A stretch of DNA of 64,000 nucleotides. Origin: Clostridiaceae bacterium BL-3. GTDB taxonomy: Bacteria; Bacillota; Clostridia; Clostridiales; Clostridiaceae. Below are positions 27,729-34,706 of the stretch, one piece after another; within the stretch, counting starts at the first letter, position 1, and each line of letters begins with the position of its first letter. The DNA is taken from NCBI GenBank assembly GCA_902809985.1, contig CADDXC010000001.1, positions 434,001 through 498,000 on the forward strand, in the 5' to 3' direction. A program made the position numbers and the translations under genes. Below the pieces are notes generated by a model that was not told where the DNA came from, did no database searches, and worked only from the letters and a program-made list of their open reading frames with translations.

Positions 27729-28502
27729 ATGGCTATATCGGTTGATAATAGCTTGAATCGAAATTATAATATGGCTGCTGCAGCTGCAGATCAGAATGCT
27801 GTAAATACAAATGAAACAACTGATTCATCCAGTGACGATGACACTACCATCGGTGATTTTTACAGTGATCCTACCAGAACTGAAAGGGGAACTAAAATAG
27901 TAAAGGCCAATGGTGACATAGATAAGAACATGTTCCTTAAAATACTGGCAGCGGAACTTTCAAATCAGGATCCTACAAGCAGCGATTCCCAGAGCGGAAC
28001 GGAGTATGTCAGCCAGCTGGCACAGTTTTCATCTCTGGAGCAGATGACCAATTTAAACAGCAGCAATAAATTGAATTCAGCCAATTCACTTGTGAATAAA
28101 TATGTCACCTTCAGCGATCTGGATTCCAATGGAAGCAATTATAACGGCCAGGTGGTGGGAGTCCTAAAAAATGGCGATGACATAACACTGAACACACTTA
28201 TAGGCCAGGATGCGGACGGCAATGGCATATACAAGGATTTTGACATAGACGATGTGATTAGAATCGATGATCTGGGAGATGCTTTTGATCCAACTACGAA
28301 TAATATGATGCTTTTAAATGCAACCTCACTTATAGGCAAAAAAGTTGATATAGATGAAAAAGATGAAGATGGAAATGACTACAGCGGTGTAGTCCAGTCC
28401 GTATCCAGGGGAACCGGCGGAATAATTATAAAGGTGCAAATTGGGGACAATGAAACCAAGGACTTTTATTTTGATCAGGTTTCCAGGGTAGAGAATTCAT
28501 AA
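27729..28502 (+). CDS. flgD: Flagellar hook capping/assembly protein FlgD
   Basis: Protein of 257 aa. The conserved N-terminal motif is 'NMFLKILAAELSNQDPTSS', then 'YVSQLAQFSSLEQMTNL'. After it come two beta-rich regions (about 115-250) resembling the FlgD tudor/FnIII-like part, with the 'LIGKKVDIDEKDEDG' repeat-like element seen twice. It caps the growing hook. GAGGAGG precedes the ATG. Confidence 0.94.
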   Translation: MAISVDNSLNRNYNMAAAAADQNAVNTNETTDSSSDDDTTIGDFYSDPTRTERGTKIVKANGDIDKNMFLKILAAELSNQDPTSSDSQSGTEYVSQLAQFSSLEQMTNLNSSNKLNSANSLVNKYVTFSDLDSNGSNYNGQVVGVLKNGDDITLNTLIGQDADGNGIYKDFDIDDVIRIDDLGDAFDPTTNNMMLLNATSLIGKKVDIDEKDEDGNDYSGVVQSVSRGTGGIIIKVQIGDNETKDFYFDQVSRVENS

Positions 28503-28522
28503 AGTGCAGGTGTGATGAAACC

Positions 28523-28927
28523 ATGGGATATAGAGTCGTAAATGGCAAGCTGCATTTTACACAGGATATAGCTGCAGCATACGGCATTCAAGACAGTACG
28601 AATAATGTGGAGAACAGCCGCCAGAGGGAAATATCCTTCAAGGATACCTTGAAGACTGAGATAGACAAGGCCAATAGTTTTACTATATCAAATCATGCTG
28701 CAGAGAGGCTTAAAAGCAGGAACATAGTGTTAAGTGAAAAGGACATGAAAAACATAAACTCCGCCATAAATAGGGCGGATGACAGAGGATGCAGGGAATC
28801 CGCACTTCTCTACAAGGATACGGTGCTCATCACTTCCATAAAAAACAGGACTGTGATTACGGCACTGAACAAGAATGCGGACAATGACAGCGTATTTACC
28901 AACATAGACAGCATGGTGATAGTGTAA
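28523..28927 (+). CDS. Flagellar operon protein, TIGR02530-like
   Basis: Protein of 134 aa. The C-terminal half is the conserved part ('ISNHAAERLKSRNIVLSEKD', 'ALLYKDTVLITSIKNRTVIT') that I recall from the small flagellar operon family TIGR02530, found between flgD and flgE in many Firmicutes. The function is not established; it is required context rather than enzyme-like. It has no membrane segment. Confidence 0.82.
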   Translation: MGYRVVNGKLHFTQDIAAAYGIQDSTNNVENSRQREISFKDTLKTEIDKANSFTISNHAAERLKSRNIVLSEKDMKNINSAINRADDRGCRESALLYKDTVLITSIKNRTVITALNKNADNDSVFTNIDSMVIV

Positions 28928-28944
28928 TTATTTCAAATATAATT

Positions 28945-28990
28945 GATTTTCGGTGAAACCGAAAATCCTCATTAATTGTTAATTGTTAAT
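28945..28990 (+). repeat. Dispersed hairpin repeat, copy 3
   Basis: GATTTTCGGT (28945-28954) pairs with ACCGAAAATC (28958-28967), loop GAA, then a shortened tail (attaattgttaattgttaat). It lies 18 bases after the TIGR02530-like gene. Confidence 0.8.
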
Positions 28991-29060
28991 TAAAAAAAGC
29001 TGGCCGGACCACAAGGTGGAAGCCAGGTTCTGCGGAATGAAAGAAACAGGACAAGAAAAA

Positions 29061-29125
29061 TATCAAATATAATTGATTTTCGGCAGCTGCCGAAAATCCT
29101 TGTGAATTGTAAATTGTGAATTTTA
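29061..29125 (+). repeat. Dispersed hairpin repeat, copy 4
   Basis: It has the flank tatcaaatataattg, then a perfect 24-bp palindrome GATTTTCGGCAG/CTGCCGAAAATC (29075-29098) without loop, then the tail tgtgaattgtaaattgtgaa. Copies 3 and 4 enclose about 70 bp of more GC-rich sequence (around 28998-29060) that I cannot assign. Confidence 0.82.
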
Positions 29126-29144
29126 AAAAATTGGAGGGAAATAT

Positions 29145-30197
29145 ATGTTACCATCATTGTACTCGGGAATAAGCGGCCTCAGGGCCAACCAGCAGAAATT
29201 GAACGTAGTTGCAAACAACATAGCAAACTCCACCACCACGGGATTCAAATCCCAGAGCATGAACTTTCAGGACACCATAAGCCAGACACTTTCGGATCCA
29301 AGTGCCCCCAGCAACAGCATAGGCGGTGTCAACGGAAAGCAGAGCGGCCTTGGAGTGAAGGTGGCAGGTATAAGCACGGATTTTACAACAGGAAGCGTAG
29401 GAACCACCAACAGAACTCTGGACTTCATGGTAGACGGACCTGGATATTTTGTAGTGGGAACCGGTGCTTTGGGGGATGACTCTGGTAATACTGGAATAAA
29501 AATTACAAATGATATATTGGGACAAGGAACTGCCCCCACTAATGAAATAGAACCATCTTATACGAGAGACGGTGCATTCTTCCTGGATACCCAGGGAAAT
29601 CTTCTCACTGTGGACGGTCATAGGGTTATGGGATATGAGCTGAAAGGTAAAAATGAAAAAGATACTGCTCAAGATGCTACTATACATTATTCTTCTAATC
29701 CAGATGAACAGAACAAAATAGATTTTGTAGATGCCAATTCAAAAGATGGTGTAGAAGCAATTACAGGACAATTAGTACCACTTTCTATTCCAAATAGTAT
29801 AACAGTTGATGGCAAGGAGGTAAAAGTAAAATCTTTTTCAGTGTCAAAGGACGGTTACATAACTGCACAGCTGGCGGATGGAAAAACTGCTGCCATTGGG
29901 CAGATAGCCATGGTATCCTTCCAGAATGAGGGGGGTCTTGTAAAGGAGGGCGGAAATCTCTACACTGTATCTGCAAACTCAGGACAGCCTATAGTGAGAA
30001 GCGGAAAAGGCGATACTACAGACGACAACAGCGGCAGCTACGGAAACATGATTCAGGGCGCCCTGGAGATGTCCAATGTGGACCTGGCACAGCAGTTCAC
30101 GGACATGATAATAGCTACAAGGGCCTTTCAGGCAAACGGCAAGATAATAACCACAGACGACGAGATACTCCAGGATCTGGTCAACCTGAAGAGATAG
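29145..30197 (+). CDS. flgE: Flagellar hook protein FlgE
   Basis: Protein of 350 aa. The N terminus 'SLYSGISGLRANQQKLNVVA' and 'NNIANSTTTGFKSQSMNFQD' and the C terminus 'QGALEMSNVDLAQQFTDMII', 'ATRAFQANGKIITTDDEIL' are standard for hook/rod proteins; the length and place after flgD point to the hook. It forms the universal joint outside the cell. The middle (about residues 165-235) is AT-rich while both ends are about half GC, and the gene is bracketed by two repeat pairs. Exposed domain D2 is smaller than in enteric FlgE. GGAGGG precedes the ATG. Confidence 0.93.
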   Translation: MLPSLYSGISGLRANQQKLNVVANNIANSTTTGFKSQSMNFQDTISQTLSDPSAPSNSIGGVNGKQSGLGVKVAGISTDFTTGSVGTTNRTLDFMVDGPGYFVVGTGALGDDSGNTGIKITNDILGQGTAPTNEIEPSYTRDGAFFLDTQGNLLTVDGHRVMGYELKGKNEKDTAQDATIHYSSNPDEQNKIDFVDANSKDGVEAITGQLVPLSIPNSITVDGKEVKVKSFSVSKDGYITAQLADGKTAAIGQIAMVSFQNEGGLVKEGGNLYTVSANSGQPIVRSGKGDTTDDNSGSYGNMIQGALEMSNVDLAQQFTDMIIATRAFQANGKIITTDDEILQDLVNLKR

Positions 30198-30208
30198 CCT
30201 ATTTCGAA

Positions 30209-30310
30209 TATCAAAGTTCAGATATAAAATATCAGATATGGTTGATTTTCGGCATCTGCCGAAAATCTCCCTTGATTGTAAACTGTACATTGTGAATTGT
30301 GCATTGTAAA
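30209..30310 (+). repeat. Dispersed hairpin repeat, copy 5 (full length)
   Basis: Left flank tcaaagttcagatataaaat, hairpin GATTTTCGGCA (30244-30254) / TGCCGAAAATC (30257-30267), then a long tail (ttgattgtaaactgtacatt, then gtgaattgtgcattgtaaa). It is among the most complete copies. Confidence 0.85.
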
Positions 30311-30440
30311 AAGAGCATTACATATTTCTGCAGCCATAACAAATTATAGAAATCATCCCGGGTTATTCTGGCAAATTCATTATTGTATCTTGTGCCCGAT
30401 GATGGTAAAATTCTAACAGAACCAGCACGAGGCAGGGCAA
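30311..30440. other. Unassigned 130-bp segment between two repeats
   Basis: Part of the 347-bp gene-free stretch between flgE and flbD, which otherwise holds repeat copies 5 and 6. This core is more GC-rich than usual spacers here (for example 'tcatcccgggttattctggc'). The minus strand is open and could encode 'RILPSSGTRYNNEFARITRD', but no ribosome site or full gene is evident. It may be a remnant of a mobile or protein-coding sequence. Confidence 0.4.
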
Positions 30441-30530
30441 ATATCAAAGTTCAGATATCAAATATTGTTGATTTTCGGTGTAGCCGAAAATCCTCATCAA
30501 TTGTGCATTGAAATGTGAACTGTGAATTGA
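30441..30530 (+). repeat. Dispersed hairpin repeat, copy 6
   Basis: Left flank atatcaaagttcagatatca, hairpin GATTTTCGG (30470-30478) / CCGAAAATC (30484-30492), tail tcatcaattgtgcattgaaa continuing to tgaattga, ten bases before the flbD ribosome site. Confidence 0.85.
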
Positions 30531-30544
30531 ATAAGGAGGTTTCT

Positions 30545-30739
30545 ATGATAAAACTTACGGGATTAAATGACAGGGAATTTGTTATAAATGCAGATCATAT
30601 AGAAAAATTGACGGAAACTCCCCAGAGTGTGATAACTCTTACAAACGGGAACAAATATGTGGTGAAGGAATCCAATGATGAGATAATAAGGAAGGTTATA
30701 GAGTACAAGAGAAAAATATACAGGGGAGATTTTAAATAG
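30545..30739 (+). CDS. flbD: Flagellar FlbD family protein (SwrD-like)
   Basis: Protein of 64 aa from the ATG at 30545, with AAGGAGG upstream. 'MIKLTGLNDREFVINADHIE' and 'ETPQSVITLTNGNKYVVKES' are typical of the small FlbD/SwrD family, encoded after flgE in many Firmicutes; SwrD in B. subtilis raises flagellar power. Here motA and motB, which follow flbD in some clostridia, are missing and fliL comes next. Confidence 0.92.
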   Translation: MIKLTGLNDREFVINADHIEKLTETPQSVITLTNGNKYVVKESNDEIIRKVIEYKRKIYRGDFK

Positions 30740-30783
30740 CGTTTCGATAGCTTATACATAATATTTTGAAAGGAGAGAGTGTG

Positions 30784-31314
30784 ATGGAAAATGGAGTGGA
30801 AAAAAAGAGTGGAATAAACTTCAAGATAGTTTTGATAACTCTTTTGTTTTTGGCTGCTATAGGTGCAGGAGCTTATTTTGGATACAACAAGTTTTTAAAG
30901 GGCAGCAGCAAAAGTCCAAATGTAGTTGCACAGAACAACAGCTCATCGGTTCAAACCCAGCAGACATCCAGCCAGGGAAACAGCAGCAGTTCAAGTTATC
31001 TGCAGCAGGTTGTGTCCAAATATACTTTTGACTTAGGTGATTTTACAGTAAATCTGGCAGATGAGGGCGGGAAAAACTACTTGAAAATAAGTGCATATCT
31101 CGGATATGACGATAAAAAGTTGAATGAAGAGCTTACAGACAAGAAGCCTATGATAAGGGATGCTGTCATAGACATTCTGAGGACCAAAAAGGTGTCCGAC
31201 ATAAATCCAAAGTATATGGACAATATAAAAATGCAGATTATCCAGAAAATAAATCCCATGCTGGAAAATGGAAGATTGAATAATGTATATTTTGACGATA
31301 TACTCACCCAGTAA
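30784..31314 (+). CDS. fliL: Flagellar basal body-associated protein FliL
   Basis: Protein of 176 aa from the ATG at 30784 (GAAAGGAGAGAG upstream). It has one membrane segment (about residues 13-34), a Ser/Gln/Asn linker (about 45-72) and a periplasm-side domain with 'YTFDLGDFTVNLADEGGKNY' and 'LKISAYLGYD', typical of FliL, which surrounds the stator. Its presence without motAB next to it implies the stator genes lie elsewhere. Confidence 0.9.
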   Translation: MENGVEKKSGINFKIVLITLLFLAAIGAGAYFGYNKFLKGSSKSPNVVAQNNSSSVQTQQTSSQGNSSSSSYLQQVVSKYTFDLGDFTVNLADEGGKNYLKISAYLGYDDKKLNEELTDKKPMIRDAVIDILRTKKVSDINPKYMDNIKMQIIQKINPMLENGRLNNVYFDDILTQ

Positions 31315-31368
31315 AAGTATATGATTTGGCAGTTTTGTATAAATCCCATTGGAAAGGTTGAAATTTAA

Positions 31369-31782
31369 ATGGACTTACAATTTTGGTGGATGCTGTTTAA
31401 AGTGATTTTGTCACTGCTCTTTATAGTTTTCCTCATATATATTTTTGCCAGGTACGGAGGACAAAAATTCAAGAGTATTCAGGGCAGCAGATATATAAAT
31501 ATACTTGAGAGAACTCAGCTTTCCAAAGAAAATAGCTTGTTTGTAATAAAAATCGGTGAAAAAGGATATGTGATTTCGTCTTCAAATGGAAAAGTTGAAA
31601 TAATCTGTGAGCTGCCGGAGAAAGAATTGTCAAAAGTTGAAAGTATGAAAAATGTCTACGAATATAAAAATTTAGGGGATTTATATAGGAAAACCGGCCT
31701 GCAGGATTTGGTGAACAAAGTCGGCCGCAGTATTTCAGCTAAAAAACTTAAAGTGAAAAAGGAAGATAGAGATGAGCGTTAA
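31369..31782 (+). CDS. fliO: Flagellar biosynthetic protein FliO/FliZ
   Basis: Protein of 137 aa with one N-terminal membrane segment (about 5-27) and a small beta-rich cytoplasmic domain: 'YINILERTQLSKENSLFVIK', 'GEKGYVISSSNGKVEIICEL', ending Lys-rich. FliO helps FliP assemble. Sequence is poorly conserved in this family; position between fliL and fliP and membrane layout support it. It overlaps fliP by 11 bases. Confidence 0.88.
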   Translation: MDLQFWWMLFKVILSLLFIVFLIYIFARYGGQKFKSIQGSRYINILERTQLSKENSLFVIKIGEKGYVISSSNGKVEIICELPEKELSKVESMKNVYEYKNLGDLYRKTGLQDLVNKVGRSISAKKLKVKKEDRDER

Positions 31783-32548
31783 GCACAGCAAAAGCATTAT
31801 AGTTATTTCATTTTTAATATTTGTTTTTATTGTTCTGGCAGGTTTTAGAGCACATGCAGCCCCTACTGATTTCCCAATACCAAATGTGAATGTTTCTGTA
31901 GACAATGCTTCCACGCCCCAGCAGTATGTGGGCAGTATAAAACTGCTTATAGTGCTTACCATTTTGACACTGCTTCCTTCATTTGTAATGATGATGACAA
32001 GCTTTGTGAGAATAATAGTTGTATTTGGATTCTTGAGAAGTGCCATGGGAACACAGCAGTCTCCTCCAAATCAGGTATTGATAGGACTTGCGCTTTTTAT
32101 GACGGTATTTATAATGCTTCCCGTTTATGGAAAAATAAATTCTACAGCCATACAGCCTTACTTAAACAATAAAATAACCCAGGAACAGGCTATAGAAACG
32201 GGGGCAAAACCACTGAGGGAATTCATGCTGAGGCAGACAAGACAAAAGGATCTGAAGCTTTTTGTGGACAATGCCAAGCTCAATTATAAGGTTACGAAAG
32301 ACAATGCACCTCTTTATGTGGTGATTCCAGCTTATATGATAAGTGAGCTGAAAACCGCTTTCCAAATAGGTTTTCTGCTGTACATACCGTTTATGATAAT
32401 AGATCTGGTGGTATCAAGTGTGCTCATGTCAATGGGGATGTTCATGCTTCCTCCTGTTATGATATCACTGCCTTTTAAACTGCTTTTGTTTGTCATGGTA
32501 GATGGCTGGTATCTGCTGGTGAAATCTTTGATTATAAGTTTTTCGTGA
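31772..32548 (+). CDS. fliP: Flagellar export gate protein FliP
   Basis: Protein of 258 aa with a signal-like N terminus and four membrane segments. Signatures are 'LTILTLLPSFVMMMTSFVRI', 'GFLRSAMGTQQSPPNQVLIG' and 'SVLMSMGMFMLPPVMISLPF'. Five FliP copies make the core of the export gate with FliQ and FliR. It begins inside the end of fliO. Confidence 0.96.
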   Translation: MSVKHSKSIIVISFLIFVFIVLAGFRAHAAPTDFPIPNVNVSVDNASTPQQYVGSIKLLIVLTILTLLPSFVMMMTSFVRIIVVFGFLRSAMGTQQSPPNQVLIGLALFMTVFIMLPVYGKINSTAIQPYLNNKITQEQAIETGAKPLREFMLRQTRQKDLKLFVDNAKLNYKVTKDNAPLYVVIPAYMISELKTAFQIGFLLYIPFMIIDLVVSSVLMSMGMFMLPPVMISLPFKLLLFVMVDGWYLLVKSLIISFS

Positions 32549-32559
32549 GGTGAATTTGA

Positions 32560-32829
32560 ATGAGTGAAAATATGGTAGTGGGTATCATAAAAGATGCAAT
32601 ACAGACGGGACTTTTGATTTCAGCTCCAATTTTAATAGTTTCAGTACTGGTGGGACTTATAATAAGTATATTTCAGGCTACTACACAGATACAGGAACAG
32701 ACACTTACCTTTGTGCCTAAACTTATTGCCATTGCCATAGTGGGACTTTTTACCGGAGTTTGGATGCTCCACCAGATGGTTAGTTTTACTGAAAGAATTT
32801 TTACATACATAGCACATATAACCCAGTGA
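32560..32829 (+). CDS. fliQ: Flagellar export gate protein FliQ
   Basis: Protein of 89 aa with two membrane segments; 'LLISAPILIVSVLVGLIISI' and 'QATTQIQEQTLTFVPKLIAI' are diagnostic. It packs around the FliP/FliR core. GAGGTGA precedes the ATG. Confidence 0.95.
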   Translation: MSENMVVGIIKDAIQTGLLISAPILIVSVLVGLIISIFQATTQIQEQTLTFVPKLIAIAIVGLFTGVWMLHQMVSFTERIFTYIAHITQ

Positions 32830-32878
32830 TCAGTTAATAGTTAAGAGTGTATAGTTTATAGTTACGGAGTGGATTAGT

Positions 32879-34702
32879 TTGATAAATACACTGTATTTTA
32901 CGGCTTTAGTACTTGTTAGTATTAGAATGTTCTGTTTCTTCATGATGGTTCCCATATTTTTTCCCAATGGTACTCCCAATACGGTTAAAGTGGGATTGAC
33001 ACTGGTTATGGCATACATACTTTTACCGGGTATAGATTATTCTACTGTGAATAACATAAACAGTACTATTCCGTTTATATACAATTGTATAAATGAAGCC
33101 GCGGCAGGCCTCACCCTGGGTTTTATGGTGAGCTTGTGTTTTACGGCATTTAGAATTGCCGGCAGTTACATGGATTTACAGGTGGGACTTTCCATGATGA
33201 GTATGTTTGATCCCAATTCCGAAAGTACCTCCACTCTTCTGGAACGTCTTATGTACTGGCTCGGTATGGTGGTTTTTCTGGCAGTGGATGGCCATCATAT
33301 GCTTATAAAATCCCTGCTGGAAAGTTTCAGCACCATAAAACTTGGAAGTTTTTTATTGACACAGGGATCCATCAATATTGTAATAAAAGCTTTCATAACA
33401 TATTTTTCCATAGCAGTGAAAATAGCAGTTCCCATACTCATCATAATGCTGGTGGTTAATTTGACTATGGCTCTCATAGCAAGGACTGTACCGCAGCTTA
33501 ACATAATGATACTGGGGCTCCCAATACAGATATTAGTCGGCATGGCTTCCTTTTGCTTTGCACTCCCTATATTTTTGAATATTATGGAAAAGACTTTTTA
33601 TGCCATACCGGATTCCATAAGGGGATTTTATCATACTCTGCCGCTGCTTATAATATTTGCCTCCGATGACAAGACGGAGGAAGCCACTCCCAGAAAGAAA
33701 AGTGATGCAAGAAAAAAGGGACAGGTTGCTAAAAGTAAGGAAGTGGCTCTAGCACTGACTCTTTTAGCTTCCACGATAGCTATACTTGTCTTTGGAGGAT
33801 ATATAGGTTCCCAGATGAAAGATACCATGGTGGCATTTTTAAATAATTATCTGTTGACTTCCTTAAATTATGGAAGTGTCCAGAAAATAGCTTTTATAAC
33901 TGTATGGAGACTGGCACTTATATTTTTACCCATAGCTCTGCCAATATTACTCATGGGAGTTCTGGCAAATTTACTGCAGACCAGGGGGCTTGTGACGGCC
34001 CAGACGCTGAAACCTGATTTCTCGAAATTGAATCCCATAAATGGGTTTAAGAGAATGTTCTCCATGAGAGCTGTAATGGAACTTTTTAAGGATACCCTGG
34101 TAATTGTAATAGTTGGAATTATAGGATATAAATTTATAAAAGACAATTACATGTATATAATGACACTGAGCAGTTTGAATTTTGAGAGCGTGATCAAGGC
34201 ACTGTCAAAACTTACTGTGAACATATTTTTTAGGATAACTATAATAATGCTTGCCATAGCTATTATAGATTACATATTTCAAAATTTTCAGTACAACAAG
34301 GATCTTAAGATGTCAAAACAGGAGGTAAAAGAGGAGTACAAGCAGGATGAAGGAGATCCCCAGATTAAGAGCAAGATAAAACAAAAACAGAGAGAAATAG
34401 GCATGAGAAGAATGATGCAGGAAGTTCCAAAGGCAACAGTTGTAGTTACGAATCCTACCCATGTAGCAGTGGCCCTCAAATATGAAGACGGCAAAAACAG
34501 TGCTCCGGTGGTAGTGGCAAAAGGGCTGGATGCAGTGGCTTTTAGAATAAAAAAGATGGCTGTGGAAAATGATGTGCCTGTGATCGAAAACCGTCCTCTT
34601 GCAAGGCTCCTATATGATGAAGTGGATATTGACAGGGAAATTCCTGTAGAAATGTACCAGGCAGTAGCGGAGATATTGGCACTGGTTTACAAGATGAGGT
34701 GA
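32879..34702 (+). CDS. fliR-flhB: Fused export gate protein FliR-FlhB
   Basis: One 607-aa frame with a TTG start (GGAGTGG upstream) combines FliR (about 1-258; 'QVGLSMMSMFDPNSES' and six membrane segments) with FlhB (about 259-607). The FlhB part begins 'DDKTEEATPRKKSDARKKGQ', has four membrane segments, then the linker 'SKQEVKEEYKQDEGDPQIKS' and the autocleavage motif NPTH at residues 525-528. There is no frameshift or stop between. FliR and FlhB normally are separate proteins that meet in the gate; FlhB also switches substrate class. Such fusions are known in clostridia, and one engineered in Salmonella is reported to work. Confidence 0.95.
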   Translation: MINTLYFTALVLVSIRMFCFFMMVPIFFPNGTPNTVKVGLTLVMAYILLPGIDYSTVNNINSTIPFIYNCINEAAAGLTLGFMVSLCFTAFRIAGSYMDLQVGLSMMSMFDPNSESTSTLLERLMYWLGMVVFLAVDGHHMLIKSLLESFSTIKLGSFLLTQGSINIVIKAFITYFSIAVKIAVPILIIMLVVNLTMALIARTVPQLNIMILGLPIQILVGMASFCFALPIFLNIMEKTFYAIPDSIRGFYHTLPLLIIFASDDKTEEATPRKKSDARKKGQVAKSKEVALALTLLASTIAILVFGGYIGSQMKDTMVAFLNNYLLTSLNYGSVQKIAFITVWRLALIFLPIALPILLMGVLANLLQTRGLVTAQTLKPDFSKLNPINGFKRMFSMRAVMELFKDTLVIVIVGIIGYKFIKDNYMYIMTLSSLNFESVIKALSKLTVNIFFRITIIMLAIAIIDYIFQNFQYNKDLKMSKQEVKEEYKQDEGDPQIKSKIKQKQREIGMRRMMQEVPKATVVVTNPTHVAVALKYEDGKNSAPVVVAKGLDAVAFRIKKMAVENDVPVIENRPLARLLYDEVDIDREIPVEMYQAVAEILALVYKMR

Positions 34703-34706
34703 TATT

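Noticed and set aside
30232-30447. A real 71-aa minus-strand gene
   Set aside because: No ribosome site, and it runs through two copies of a dispersed repeat; at most a fragment.
32879-34702. FliR-FlhB fusion as an assembly or sequencing error
   Set aside because: The frame is continuous with no stop or shift, and such fusions are known in clostridia.
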